From assembly GCA_963803165.1 (NCBI GenBank), contig CAWDLK010000001.1:62001-126000 (forward strand): a stretch of DNA of 64,000 nucleotides, written 5' to 3'. The notes under the pieces were generated by a model. The model worked only from the letters and a program-made list of their open reading frames with translations, was not told the DNA's origin and searched no databases. The stretch is from Changshengia sp963803165 (GTDB taxonomy: Bacteria; Chloroflexota; Dormibacteria; Aeolococcales; Aeolococcaceae). Shown here in pieces: positions 26,434-34,340 of the stretch (the stretch's first letter is position 1; each line of letters begins with the position of its first letter). The position numbers and the translations under genes were made by a program.

Positions 26434-27163
26434 TCACCTCCGCGAGCAGACCGGCCAGGCCGACGAGTTCTCCCGACGCGAACATGCTCGCGGTGATGGT
26501 CGCCTGCTGGACCGGGTCCCAGATCTCGGTGCCCCCGTGGGCCCGGAATGTCGACATCAGGAACTGGAAGAGACCGTAGTAGGGGCCGGAGGGGTTGTAG
26601 GAGTCCGGGTTCAGGTTGGACTCGCACTGGGCGGTCCGGATCATCCAGCTGGGATCGACGCCGTCGGCGTCCGCCGCGGAGGTGATGATGGCCTCGATCT
26701 CGGCGGTGGTGTATGTGTCGGACGGGACCGAGGTTCCGGACTGGTCGATCTGCGAGAGTGCCGGCGCGGGGGGCAGGGTGGTCAGAGCCGGGGGGCTGGG
26801 ATCGAGGACGCCCGCCGAGGACGGGCCGTTCAGCGAGTCGATGTGGAAGTGGGCAAGGGAGCTGGAGGAGGCGAGCGGCGGACCCTGGGGGGAGGTGGCG
26901 GAGGGGCCCGAGGTGGCGACCACGGTGAGGGCCACCGCGGCGCCGAGGGGCAGCACGGCCGCCCCCGCCAGGAGCTCCACGAGCCGGCGGGGCACCCGCA
27001 CCCCCCGAGGCCGGCGCGCCCCGCCGCCGCCGGGACGCTGGCGCGCATCGGTCGGGCGGCGTCGCACCCCACCCGGAGGGCCCTGACCCAGCGAGTGCGA
27101 GGCCCGTCCCAGCCAGCGCACGCCTCGCCGGAGCGGTCCCAGAAGGCTGCTCGCGAGGTGCAC
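26434..27163 (-). CDS. Membrane-anchored lytic transglycosylase (SLT/Rpf-like), frame-disrupted near 26467
   Basis: An Arg-rich cytoplasmic N-terminus, one membrane span (LVELLAGAAVLPLGAAVALTVVA) and a Ser/Pro linker precede a lysozyme-like domain. TAQCESNLNPDSYNPSGPYYG supplies the catalytic Glu and the Gly-Leu-Phe-Gln-Phe motif follows. At 26465-26470 the coding strand reads GAACTC. Deleting one A changes the end from SGELVGLAGLL... to SGDSSAWPVCSRR and a stop at 26434-26436. This restores the W-x-x-C tail typical of the family and removes an overlap with the convergent lipoprotein gene. The start (GTG 27163) is uncertain. It would cleave peptidoglycan. Confidence 0.7.
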
Positions 27164-27343
27164 CGGGGTCTCCTCCTCGCCGCCCGGGTCGCCGTCGGAC
27201 GCGTGGTCCGCGCACGCGGCGGCCCGCAGGACGGGCGGGTCCGCCTTCCGCTGGCGCGGGGGCGGTGGGCCGTGGACCGGCCGGGCCGAGCCGGCGATCC
27301 GGACGCGACCGGGGCGGTCCGTGACCCGCCGACCCTACCACAG

Positions 27344-27373
27344 CCGCTCCCGATGCGATCGGGCGGGGAGCGG
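27344..27373. other. Inverted repeat between divergent transglycosylase and Nudix genes
   Basis: CCGCTCCC (27344-27351) pairs with GGGAGCGG (27366-27373); an inner CCGAT-GCG-ATCGG alternative also exists. It sits in the 276-bp divergent spacer, which holds no gene I can support. It may be an operator or simply GC-rich chance. Confidence 0.25.
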
Positions 27374-27439
27374 TTCGTCACCCCCCGGGCGGCGACGCCG
27401 CGGCCCCGAGTTCGCGCACCGGCTGTCAGACTTCCCGGC

Positions 27440-28006
27440 ATGGCCGACGAGCTGTTGCGGGAGCACCCCGTGGAACGGCGGACGGTGTTCCAGGGCCGCC
27501 TGCTCACCGTCCATGACGACACCGTGGAGACGGCCGACGGGAACCTGGCCGGGCGCGAGATCGTCGAGCACCCCGGAGCGGTCGGGATCGTGGCCGACGA
27601 CGGCGAGGGCCGGGTCCTGCTGGTGCGCCAGTGGCGGCACGCCATCGGCCGAGCTCTCTGGGAGATCCCGGCCGGCACCCTGACGCCCGGTGAAGAGCCG
27701 GAGACCGCGGCCCGGCGCGAGCTGGCCGAGGAGACCGGCTTCACCGCCGAGGTCTGGGAGCGGCTCGCCAGCGGACCGGTCGCCCCGGGGTACAGCGCGG
27801 AGATCCTCCACCTCTTCTCCGCCCGGCGGCTGAGCCCGGGGGAGCCTCACACCGACCCCGACGAGCACGTCGTCGCTCAGCTCTTCACCGTGGCGGAGGC
27901 TGATCGCCTGATCGCGGAGGACGCGGTCGACGTCAAGACCATCGCGGGGTTGGCCCTGGCCGGATTCGGGGTGCGGGCCGGGGTCACGGACCCGGCACGG
28001 CGGTGA
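27440..28006 (+). CDS. Nudix hydrolase, ADP-ribose pyrophosphatase type
   Basis: 188 residues. The Nudix box is complete: GTLTPGEEPETAARRELAEETGF. It is preceded by GRVLLVRQWRHAIGRALWEIPAG and the EHPGAVGIVADD strand, and followed by the SGPVAPGYSAEILHLFSARRL insertion typical of NudF/ADPRase enzymes. It is likely to hydrolyse ADP-ribose or related nucleotide sugars using Mg2+. ATG 27440 is the natural start. The TGA overlaps the GTG of the next small gene (GTGA). Confidence 0.88.
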   Translation: MADELLREHPVERRTVFQGRLLTVHDDTVETADGNLAGREIVEHPGAVGIVADDGEGRVLLVRQWRHAIGRALWEIPAGTLTPGEEPETAARRELAEETGFTAEVWERLASGPVAPGYSAEILHLFSARRLSPGEPHTDPDEHVVAQLFTVAEADRLIAEDAVDVKTIAGLALAGFGVRAGVTDPARR

Positions 28007-28387
28007 GCCTCCAGCCCAACGGAGGCGCGTCCTCGGACGATCTGGTGGCCCGCGCCATCCGCCAGCTCATCGAACTCGGTCCCAGGGGCCGAGGAAGCGC
28101 CCCCACCCGATCCGGAGACGTCCACCTCCCAGCCCTGGGCCGAGACCTCGTCACCCTCGGCGAGCAACAAGCGACCCCTGGAGGCGCTGCTCGCGGAGTA
28201 CGCGGCCCGGGTCGAGGCGACCCCCGGCGCGACCGCCCATCTCCCCGGTGAGCCCCACCCTTCGACCGCCTTCTACGACCGGTTCGCGCGCGGGTCCGAG
28301 CGGGCCGGCGGCAGCCGGCGGCGGAGGCGGAGGGTGTCGGGGAGGAAGCGGCGGGGCGGACCGGGCAGGAGCCACCAACCCCGCTGA
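28003..28387 (+). CDS. Hypothetical protein with Arg-rich tail, frame-disrupted near 28074
   Basis: GTG 28003 overlaps the Nudix stop. The first 23 residues (VSLQPNGGASSDDLVARAIRQLI) end at GAACTC (28072-28077). Removing one A gives DSVPGAEEAPPPDPETSTSQPW, then KRPLEALLAEYAARVEATPG, an HPSTAFYDRFARGSERAGG segment and a very basic tail (RRRRRRVSGRKRRGG). The restored stop at 28385-28387 overlaps the ATG of the HAD gene as TGATG. Both flanking couplings and third-position GC support the 127-residue product. The tail suggests nucleic-acid or membrane binding; no family is recognised. Confidence 0.6.
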
Positions 28388-29220
28388 TGGCGCCGCCCGC
28401 GGCGTGGTCCGGCGGGGGGCGCACCCGGGCCCTGCTCTTCGACTACGGCCTCACCCTGGTCACCTTCACCCGGCCGGGCGATGCCCTGCTGAGGGCCCAC
28501 GAGGAGGTCGCCCGCCGGCTCCGGGAGGCGGGCACGGGCCCGGTCCCCCCGGCTGCGACGCTGCTCGTCGAGGTGCACGACCGGGTCGAGAAGGCGGTCT
28601 CCCGCCACCAGAGATCCGGCCGGCTGAGGGAGATCGATGCCGTGGCGGAGGAGCGGCGCGCCTACGCGGCGCTGGGCCTGCGGCTCTCCGACGATCTCCT
28701 CGACGAGGCCAGCCGCCTGGTCCAGGAGGCGTGGTGGGAGGGAGTCGCCGTGCCGCCGGCGACGGTCGCGACCCTGGAGGAGCTGCGCCGGCGCGGCCTC
28801 CGGCTCGGCCTCTGCTCCAACGCCCCGTACCGGGCGCGCAGCCTGCACGCTCAGCTCGCCCGCCTCGGTCTGGCCGGTCTCTTCGACAGCGTGACCTTCT
28901 CGAGCGAGGTCGGGTGGCGCAAGCCGGCGCCGCAGATCTTCGCCGCCGCCCTCGGCGCCCTCGGCGCCGCGGCTCCCTCGACCGCCATGGTCGGGGATCG
29001 CCGCCGCGAGGACGTGGGCGGGGCCCGGGCGGCGGGGATGATCACGATCCGGGTTCGCGAGCACAGCGACGACCCCGGGCCGGACGACGCCGACGCGGTC
29101 GTCGACCGCCTCCCCGATCTGATCGAACTCCTGTTCCCGTCGCAGGAGGGCGGTGCGCGTGGTAGCGTCGTTGGCGACGACACATCCCGTCGGTCCCCAA
29201 CCAGCTGGCAGGAACCCTGA
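28387..29220 (+). CDS. HAD-superfamily hydrolase
   Basis: 277 residues. Motif I is LLFDYGLTLV, so the second aspartate of DxDxT is Gly, as in some HAD subfamilies (DxG type). A large helical cap follows. Motif II GLCSNAP, motif III Lys in GWRKPAPQIF and motif IV MVGDRRREDVGGARAAGM are intact. It probably hydrolyses a small phosphorylated metabolite; the missing acid/base residue leaves the exact chemistry open. It is coupled upstream to the Arg-rich protein and overlaps the next start by one base (TGATG). Confidence 0.75.
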   Translation: MAPPAAWSGGGRTRALLFDYGLTLVTFTRPGDALLRAHEEVARRLREAGTGPVPPAATLLVEVHDRVEKAVSRHQRSGRLREIDAVAEERRAYAALGLRLSDDLLDEASRLVQEAWWEGVAVPPATVATLEELRRRGLRLGLCSNAPYRARSLHAQLARLGLAGLFDSVTFSSEVGWRKPAPQIFAAALGALGAAAPSTAMVGDRRREDVGGARAAGMITIRVREHSDDPGPDDADAVVDRLPDLIELLFPSQEGGARGSVVGDDTSRRSPTSWQEP

Positions 29221-29501
29221 TGATGGATGCCGCCTTTCGCGAGTACCTGAAGGAGCGCTGCCGCGAGCGCGGCATCTCCCTTCACCGGCTCGCTCTGCTC
29301 TGCGACCTCAACCAGATCTACTTCTACCAGGCCGTCAACAAGAACAAGGAGAACCCGCCGCCCTGGGTGCTCCGCCGGGCCGCGCCCCATCTGGGCGTCG
29401 GCTATGTCGAGCTGCTGATCGCGGCGGGGTACGTGGGCGAGGAGGATCTCCGCGAGTTCGAGGCTCGCCGGCCCGCGCGCGCGGGCGGCGCCCGGCGTTA
29501 G
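29220..29501 (+). CDS. Small helix-turn-helix-like protein
   Basis: 93 residues. The N-terminal half, AFREYLKERCRERGISLHRLALLCDLN, followed by IYFYQAVNKNKENPPP and WVLRRAAPHLGVGYVELLIAAGYV, has the spacing of an XRE/Cro-type five-helix DNA-binding domain. The second helix carries SLHRLALLCDL where XRE proteins have SQxxLAxxxGV. The C-terminus is basic and disordered. It could be a small regulator of the preceding HAD/Nudix operon or of dinB, which starts 56 bp later. ATG 29220 or 29223 may be used. Confidence 0.6.
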   Translation: MMDAAFREYLKERCRERGISLHRLALLCDLNQIYFYQAVNKNKENPPPWVLRRAAPHLGVGYVELLIAAGYVGEEDLREFEARRPARAGGARR

Positions 29502-29545
29502 CCGCCCGACCCCACGGCGAGCGGCCGGCCGAGCGGCCGAGGCGA

Positions 29546-29551
29546 CAGAAT
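29546..29551 (+). promoter_or_regulatory. -10-like CAGAAT before dinB
   Basis: CAGAAT is followed by 6 nt and GTG at 29558. It deviates from the TANNNT pattern at the first base. I see no LexA-type operator nearby. Confidence 0.3.
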
Positions 29552-29557
29552 CGGCGG

Positions 29558-30766
29558 GTGGGTTGGGCACGGGCGATCATCCACGTGGATCTCGACGCGT
29601 TCTACGCGTCGGTGGAGCAGCGCCGGCGTCCCGAGCTGCGCGGGCGTCCCGTGATCGTCGGGGGAGGTGGGGAGGGGCACACCACCCGCGCCGTGGTCTC
29701 CGCCGCCTCGTACGAGGCGCGCCGCTTCGGGGTGCACTCCGCCATGCCCCTGGGGCGGGCGCTCCGCCTCTGCCCGGAGGCGGTCCTGCTCCCCGTCGAC
29801 TTTCCCGCCTACCGCCGGGCCTCGGCTCGGATCTTCGCCCTGGCCCGGGCCCTGACGCCGCTTGTCGAGCCGCTCTCCCTGGACGAGGCGTACCTGGACG
29901 TCTCCGCCACCCCCGGCGAGCCGCCTGAGATGGCCGCCCGGCTGCGCGACCAGATCCTGGAGGCGACCGGGCTCGATGCGAGCTTCGGGGTCGCCACCTG
30001 CAAGACGGTCGCCAAGATCGCCTCCGACCTGCGCAAGCCACGCGGGTTCGTCGTCGTCCGGCCGGGCGAGGAGGCGGAGTTCCTCCGTCCGCTGGCGCTC
30101 CGCACCCTCCCCGGACTGGGTCCCGCCACCGCCGACGCGCTCGCCGGCCTCGGGCTGCGAACGCTCGGAGACCTCGCCCGGCACCCGCCGGCGCTCCTGG
30201 AGCGGCGCCTGGGGCGCGCCGCCGCCGTCTCCCTGACCCAGCGCGCCCAGGGGATCGACAGCTCACCGGTGACGCCGCCGGCGGCCCCCAAGTCCATCTC
30301 GCGGGAGGAGACCTACGACCGCGACGTCGCCGGGGTCGAGCAGCTCCGCGACCGGATCCGCCACCTCTCGGCCGACGTCGGCCGGCGGCTCCGCGCGGCC
30401 GGGCTCACCGCCCGGACCGTGAGCCTCAAGCTCCGCCTCGCCGACTTCACGACGCTGACCCGCCAGCGGCCGTTCGACGGGGGCGGCGACAGCGACGCGG
30501 AGATCACCGCGGGCGCGCTCGCGCTGCTCGCCGTCACGCACCGGCCCGGACACCCGGTCCGGCTCCTCGGCGTCGGCGTGCACCACCTCGAGGACGCGGC
30601 CCAGCTCGACCTCTTCAGCGCTCCCGCCGACGACCGGGAGCGGCGGCTCGACGCCACCCTCAACTCCCTGCGCCGCCGCTTCGGCCCCGACGCGCTCCGG
30701 CGCGGGGCGGACCCCCCGGAGCTGGGCGATCGCGACTGGCGCGGCGAGGACCTGCGAGAGCCCTGA
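29558..30766 (+). CDS. dinB: DNA polymerase IV, Y-family translesion polymerase
   Basis: 402 residues. The palm motifs are IIHVDLDAFYASVEQRRRPEL and SLDEAYLDVS (catalytic Asp/Glu). Also present are the fingers segment AVVSAASYEARRFGVHSAMPLGRA, the SFGVATCKTVAKIASDLRKPRGF strand, the thumb helix-hairpin-helix RTLPGLGPATADALAGLGLRTLGDL, and the little-finger domain starting near KSISREETYDRDV. The C-terminal QLDLFSAP is a recognisable beta-clamp-binding motif. It performs error-prone bypass of DNA lesions. The GTG start has no ribosome-binding site, in line with leaderless expression. Confidence 0.93.
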   Translation: MGWARAIIHVDLDAFYASVEQRRRPELRGRPVIVGGGGEGHTTRAVVSAASYEARRFGVHSAMPLGRALRLCPEAVLLPVDFPAYRRASARIFALARALTPLVEPLSLDEAYLDVSATPGEPPEMAARLRDQILEATGLDASFGVATCKTVAKIASDLRKPRGFVVVRPGEEAEFLRPLALRTLPGLGPATADALAGLGLRTLGDLARHPPALLERRLGRAAAVSLTQRAQGIDSSPVTPPAAPKSISREETYDRDVAGVEQLRDRIRHLSADVGRRLRAAGLTARTVSLKLRLADFTTLTRQRPFDGGGDSDAEITAGALALLAVTHRPGHPVRLLGVGVHHLEDAAQLDLFSAPADDRERRLDATLNSLRRRFGPDALRRGADPPELGDRDWRGEDLREP

Positions 30767-30782
30767 GCGCGCGGCCGCGCCG

Positions 30783-31367
30783 CTACTCCTCCTCGCCGCC
30801 GTCCACGTCGTCGAGGTACTCCACGATCTCGGCGTCCGCCTGCTCGCGGGCCGCGTCCAGCGTCCCGGCGATCACCTCGACCCGCTCCACGGGCCAGAGG
30901 AGCACGGCGGCCAGCTCGGTGCTGGTCGGATCGTGTCCGATCTCACGGCGGAGCGCGACCCGCGCCGTGTCCAGCAGCCGGGTGTCCTCGACGATGGCCA
31001 CGGCCTCGGCGGCGGCCGCCGCCTCCTCCTGGACGACGAGGTCGAGGTGAGCGCCCACCACGCGCCGGACGTAGGCGCCGAGGAGCCTCCCGGGCCCAGC
31101 GCGGGCCACGTACTCCTCGATCGCCACCACGACCGCGACCGAACCCTCCTGGAAGAGGTCGGTCACCTCCACGCCGCGATCGCGGCGCGCGACGCTGAGG
31201 TCCAGAACAGCGCCCAGCGAATGCTCCACCAGGGCGGCGCGCGCCGCCTCGTCACCGGCGCGGGCGGCGGCGAGGAGGCGGTCCGCGGCCTCGGCGCTCA
31301 GCTCCGGGTGGGTGCGGGCGTGGGCCGAGAGGGCGTCGAGCTCGGTGTCATCGTCCCGGGCGCTCAT
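30783..31367 (-). CDS. Sigma-factor-like protein with regions 2-3 but no region 4
   Basis: 194 residues, acidic at both ends. The middle part aligns by eye with sigma-70 region 2: ARAALVEHSLGAVLDLSVARRDRGVEVTDLFQEGSVAVVVAIEEYV corresponds to the region holding DLIQEG in housekeeping sigma factors, and LLGAYVRRVVGAHLDLVVQEE to region 2.4. Then LRREIGHDPTSTELAAVLLWPVERVEVI resembles region 3. No region 4 (-35 binding) follows; the protein ends in an Asp/Glu-rich tail. It may bind core polymerase as a modulator or be a degenerate sigma. It lies 15 bp after the SRPBCC gene. Confidence 0.6.
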   Translation of the reverse strand: MSARDDDTELDALSAHARTHPELSAEAADRLLAAARAGDEAARAALVEHSLGAVLDLSVARRDRGVEVTDLFQEGSVAVVVAIEEYVARAGPGRLLGAYVRRVVGAHLDLVVQEEAAAAAEAVAIVEDTRLLDTARVALRREIGHDPTSTELAAVLLWPVERVEVIAGTLDAAREQADAEIVEYLDDVDGGEEE

Positions 31368-31382
31368 GGGTGAGTGGGTGCC

Positions 31383-31868
31383 TCACCGGGGGGCGCGGGT
31401 CCGGGAGCGCCGCACCGGCGCGGTGCCCGCCGGCGCCTTGCGTCCGAACTGGGCGGCGAAGTGCTCGACGGCACGGGACACCTCGCGCCGGGCCGGGCCG
31501 GCGCTGGCCCGCTCGATCGCCAGACCGGTCAGGCCGTTGCCGACCGAGTAGCGGGCGATGAGATCGACCCTGCAGCCGCCGCTGACGGTGCGGACGGTGG
31601 CGGTGATGACCAGGTCCATCCCCTCCTCGAGGGTCATGACGGTGCGCTCCGGGGGGAGCGCCTCCGTGCACACCAGCACGCCACGGAGGTGACGGCCGAC
31701 CAGGCCCGCCTCCACCTCGTAGCGGGCACCGAGCCCCAAGGGGGGACCACCGATGTGGCGGAGCCCCTTGATACCGGGGAGCCAATCGGCGTGCCGAAGG
31801 TCGGAGAGGGCAGCGTATGCCTCCTCCGCCCCGACCGGCACGGTGACGTCGGCGCTGGCCTCGATCAC
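31383..31868 (-). CDS. SRPBCC (START/polyketide cyclase-like) domain protein
   Basis: About 161 residues from GTG 31868. The START-like opening is VIEASADVTVPVGAEEAYAALSDLRHADWLPGI, followed by strands GARYEVEAGLVGRHLRGVLVC, TVMTLEEGMDLVITATVRTV and CRVDLIARYSVG. A final long amphipathic helix (SRAVEHFAAQFGRKA) ends in a basic tail. Such proteins bind hydrophobic ligands in a helix-grip cavity; the ligand is unknown. The GTG overlaps the stop of a possible 11-codon leader ORF. A TTG at 31982 in the same frame is a less likely start. It is the first gene of a two-gene unit with the sigma-like gene. Confidence 0.72.
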   Translation of the reverse strand: MIEASADVTVPVGAEEAYAALSDLRHADWLPGIKGLRHIGGPPLGLGARYEVEAGLVGRHLRGVLVCTEALPPERTVMTLEEGMDLVITATVRTVSGGCRVDLIARYSVGNGLTGLAIERASAGPARREVSRAVEHFAAQFGRKAPAGTAPVRRSRTRAPR

Positions 31869-31900
31869 GGCGCGGGCAGCGGAGAGAGGTGCGTGACCAT
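31865..31900 (-). CDS. Possible leaderless 11-codon leader ORF before the SRPBCC gene
   Basis: ATG at 31900 lies 10 nt after a TACGGT -10 box and encodes MVTHLSPLPAP. Its TGA overlaps the SRPBCC GTG as GTGA. This repeats the architecture seen before the GT87 gene and could feed ribosomes onto a start lacking a ribosome-binding site. Confidence 0.3.
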   Translation of the reverse strand: MVTHLSPLPAP

Positions 31901-31910
31901 GGCTGACTTC

Positions 31911-31916
31911 ACCGTA
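31911..31916 (-). promoter_or_regulatory. -10 box TACGGT for the SRPBCC/sigma-like operon
   Basis: TACGGT on the minus strand lies 10 nt upstream of the possible leader ATG at 31900 and about 50 bp from the divergent hom promoter. Confidence 0.35.
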
Positions 31917-31966
31917 CCACCGGGCCGCGGAGGCCTGGCGGGCCCGGGCTGCATCCCCCGGTCGAC

Positions 31967-31972
31967 TAGACT
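31967..31972 (+). promoter_or_regulatory. -10 box TAGACT, promoter of hom-thrC-thrB-lysC
   Basis: TAGACT lies 9 nt before the ATG at 31982, in the leaderless range. No attenuator or leader peptide rich in Thr/Ile codons fits in the short leader. Confidence 0.45.
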
Positions 31973-31981
31973 CGGCCGCCA

Positions 31982-33256
31982 ATGGCCACGGAGCTCGGAG
32001 TTGCGCTGCTCGGCGCGGGAACGGTCGGGGCGGCGGTCGCGCGGGAGCTGGAGGAGCACGCCGACCGGCTGGCGACCCGGAGCGGCGGTCCGCTGGTGCT
32101 GCGCCGCGTCGCCGAGCGCGACACGAGCCGCGTCCGCGGGCTGCGCGCCGGCGCGGCGGCGGTGGACGCCGACGCCGCCGCCGCGGTGTCTGCGCCCGAC
32201 GTGGACATCGTGGTCGAGCTGCTCGGCGGGCTGGAGCCCGCGGGCACGCTGCTCGAGGACGCCCTCCGGCGCGGACGGGGGGCCGTCACCGCCAACAAGG
32301 CCGTCATCGCCGACCGCGGCCGCCGCCTTGCCGGGACGGTCCGCCCGGGGAGCGGCGGGCTGGCCTTCGAGGCTGCGGTCGGGGCCGCGATCCCGGTGCT
32401 CGCGATGCTGCGGGAATCGCTGCAGGGGGACGAGGTTCGCCGCATCGCGGCGGTGATCAACGGGACCACCAACCATGTCCTGGGACGGCTGGAGGCGGGG
32501 GACGGCTTCGACCGCGCCGTGGCCGACGCGCAGGAGCGCGGTTACGCCGAGGCCGACCCCTCCAACGACCTCGACGGTCATGACGCCGCCCAGAAGCTCT
32601 GCATCCTCGCCTGGTTCGCCATGGGTGCGGAGGCGGCCCCGGGGCAGGTGCTCCGGCGCGGCATCCGCGACATCCACCCCGATGACGTGCGCGCCGCCCG
32701 GCGGCTGGGATCGGTGATCCGCCTGGTGGCGACCGCGGATCGATGCGGGGAGGGGCTGGCGCTGACGGTCCAGCCAACCCTGGTGCCGTCCCCCGGTCAT
32801 CCTCTCGGCGACCTGGACGGAGCGGACAACGCGGTGGTGGTCGAGAGCGACCTCGCCGGCCGCCTGCTCCTGCGTGGCCGCGGGGCGGGGGCCGACGCGG
32901 CGGCGAGCGCCGTGCTCAGCGATCTGGTGGCCGTCGCCCGAGCCCGCCGGCAGGGCCGGGAGGTGAGCCTGCCCACCGCTTCCCCGGTCGCCCTCCTCGA
33001 CGCCGAGGCGGCCCGGAGCAGTGCCTGGCTGCGGCTCCGGGTGGGCGACGGCGGCGGCGCCTCCGTGGTCGGGATCCTGGAGGGGGCCGGCGTGCCGGTG
33101 GAGCGGCTCCTCGAGGATGCGCCGGGAGACCTGGGAGTGCTGACCGCGGCGGCGCCGCGCGCCGCCCTGGCCCTGGCCCTGGAGAGGCTCGACCGCCGCG
33201 CGGGAGGCCCCGCCACCTCCGTGCAGGCCCTCGACCGCCTGGAGGAGAGGCCGTGA
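31982..33256 (+). CDS. hom: Homoserine dehydrogenase
   Basis: 424 residues, NAD(P)H-dependent reduction of aspartate semialdehyde to homoserine. The N-terminal Rossmann motif is VALLGAGTVGAAVAREL. The substrate domain has VTANKAVIA, FEAAVGAAIPVLAMLRESL, AVINGTTNHVLGRLE and GYAEADPSNDLDGHDAAQKL (catalytic Lys and Asp). A C-terminal ACT-like regulatory segment starts near residue 350 (WLRLRVGDGGGASVVGILEGAGVPVERLL), suggesting threonine feedback. The TGA overlaps the thrC GTG (GTGA). It opens the Thr/Asp-family operon. Confidence 0.94.
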   Translation: MATELGVALLGAGTVGAAVARELEEHADRLATRSGGPLVLRRVAERDTSRVRGLRAGAAAVDADAAAAVSAPDVDIVVELLGGLEPAGTLLEDALRRGRGAVTANKAVIADRGRRLAGTVRPGSGGLAFEAAVGAAIPVLAMLRESLQGDEVRRIAAVINGTTNHVLGRLEAGDGFDRAVADAQERGYAEADPSNDLDGHDAAQKLCILAWFAMGAEAAPGQVLRRGIRDIHPDDVRAARRLGSVIRLVATADRCGEGLALTVQPTLVPSPGHPLGDLDGADNAVVVESDLAGRLLLRGRGAGADAAASAVLSDLVAVARARRQGREVSLPTASPVALLDAEAARSSAWLRLRVGDGGGASVVGILEGAGVPVERLLEDAPGDLGVLTAAAPRAALALALERLDRRAGGPATSVQALDRLEERP

Positions 33257-34326
33257 CGACGACCGGCGGCGGGCTGCGCAGCGAGGGCGTCATCCACCGC
33301 TACGCCGAGCACCTGCCGCTGACCGACGCCACCCCGCGGATCACCCTGGGTGAGGGGGGGACGCCGCTCATCGAGTCGCGCAGCATCGGCGTCGACCTGG
33401 GGCTGCGCTCGCTGCACTTCAAGTTCGAGGGGCTCAACCCCACCGGGTCGTTCAAGGATCGGGGAATGGTGGTCGCGGTGGCCCGGGCGCTGGAGAGCGG
33501 CAGCCGGGCGATCATCTGCGCCTCGACCGGCAACACCAGCGCCTCCGCGGCGGCCTACGGCGCCCGCTTCGGGCTGCGCACCGTGGTCGTGGTGCCGGCG
33601 GGGAAGATCGCGCTCGGCAAGCTGGTCCAGGCCCAGGTGTTCGGGGCGACGGTCCTGATCATCGAGGGCAACTTCGACGAGGCGCTGCGCTCGGTGCGCC
33701 AGCTCGCCGAGACCCACCCGGTGACCCTCGTCAACAGCGTCAACCCCAACCGGATCGAGGGGCAGAAGACCGCGGCCTTCGAGATCGTGGACGAGCTCGG
33801 CGACGCCCCCGACATCCTCGCCATCCCGGTGGGGAACGCGGGCAACATCACCGCCTACTGGCGCGGATTCCGCGAGTACCGGGAGGCGGGCAGGACGACG
33901 CAGCTGCCCCGGATGATCGGCGGTCAGGCGGCGGGCGCCGCCCCCCTGGTGCTCGGCGAGCCGGTGAGCGACCCGCAGACCTTCGCGACCGCGATCCGCA
34001 TCGGCAACCCGGCGTCGTGGGCGGGGGCGATCGCCGCCCGGGACGAGTCCGAGGGCCTGATCGACTCGGTCACCGACGCCGAGATCGCCGCCGCCCAGCG
34101 CGATCTGGCGGCGGTCGAGGGCGTCTTCTGCGAGCCGGCGTCCGCGGCGTCGCTCGCGGTGCTGCGCAAGGCGGTGCGGGACGGCGCCGTGGCCCGGGGG
34201 GCCAGCGCCGTCTGCGTGCTCACCGGCAATGGGCTCAAGGATCTCCCGGCGGTGAGCGACGGCCTGCCCCCACCCCGGTCGGTGACGGGCACTCCGGCGA
34301 GCATCGCCGACGCGATCGGGCTCTAG
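33253..34326 (+). CDS. thrC: Threonine synthase
   Basis: 357 residues, PLP-dependent conversion of O-phosphohomoserine to threonine. Motifs: the VIHRYAEHLPLTD opening, ITLGEGGTPLIES, FKFEGLNPTGSFKDRGM with the Schiff-base lysine, CASTGNTSASAAAYGARFG, NSVNPNRIEGQKTAAFEI, IPVGNAGNITAYWRGF (phosphate-binding) and VLTGNGLKD. It is the short single-domain type without the long N-terminal extension. GTG 33253 overlaps hom; thrB follows after 14 bp. Confidence 0.95.
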   Translation: MTTTGGGLRSEGVIHRYAEHLPLTDATPRITLGEGGTPLIESRSIGVDLGLRSLHFKFEGLNPTGSFKDRGMVVAVARALESGSRAIICASTGNTSASAAAYGARFGLRTVVVVPAGKIALGKLVQAQVFGATVLIIEGNFDEALRSVRQLAETHPVTLVNSVNPNRIEGQKTAAFEIVDELGDAPDILAIPVGNAGNITAYWRGFREYREAGRTTQLPRMIGGQAAGAAPLVLGEPVSDPQTFATAIRIGNPASWAGAIAARDESEGLIDSVTDAEIAAAQRDLAAVEGVFCEPASAASLAVLRKAVRDGAVARGASAVCVLTGNGLKDLPAVSDGLPPPRSVTGTPASIADAIGL

Positions 34327-34340
34327 GCCGGGGCACGGCG

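Noticed and set aside
28387..29220. HAD protein as inactive because motif I lacks the second Asp
   Set aside because: Some HAD subfamilies have Gly at this place, and the other three motifs are intact, so inactivity cannot be claimed.
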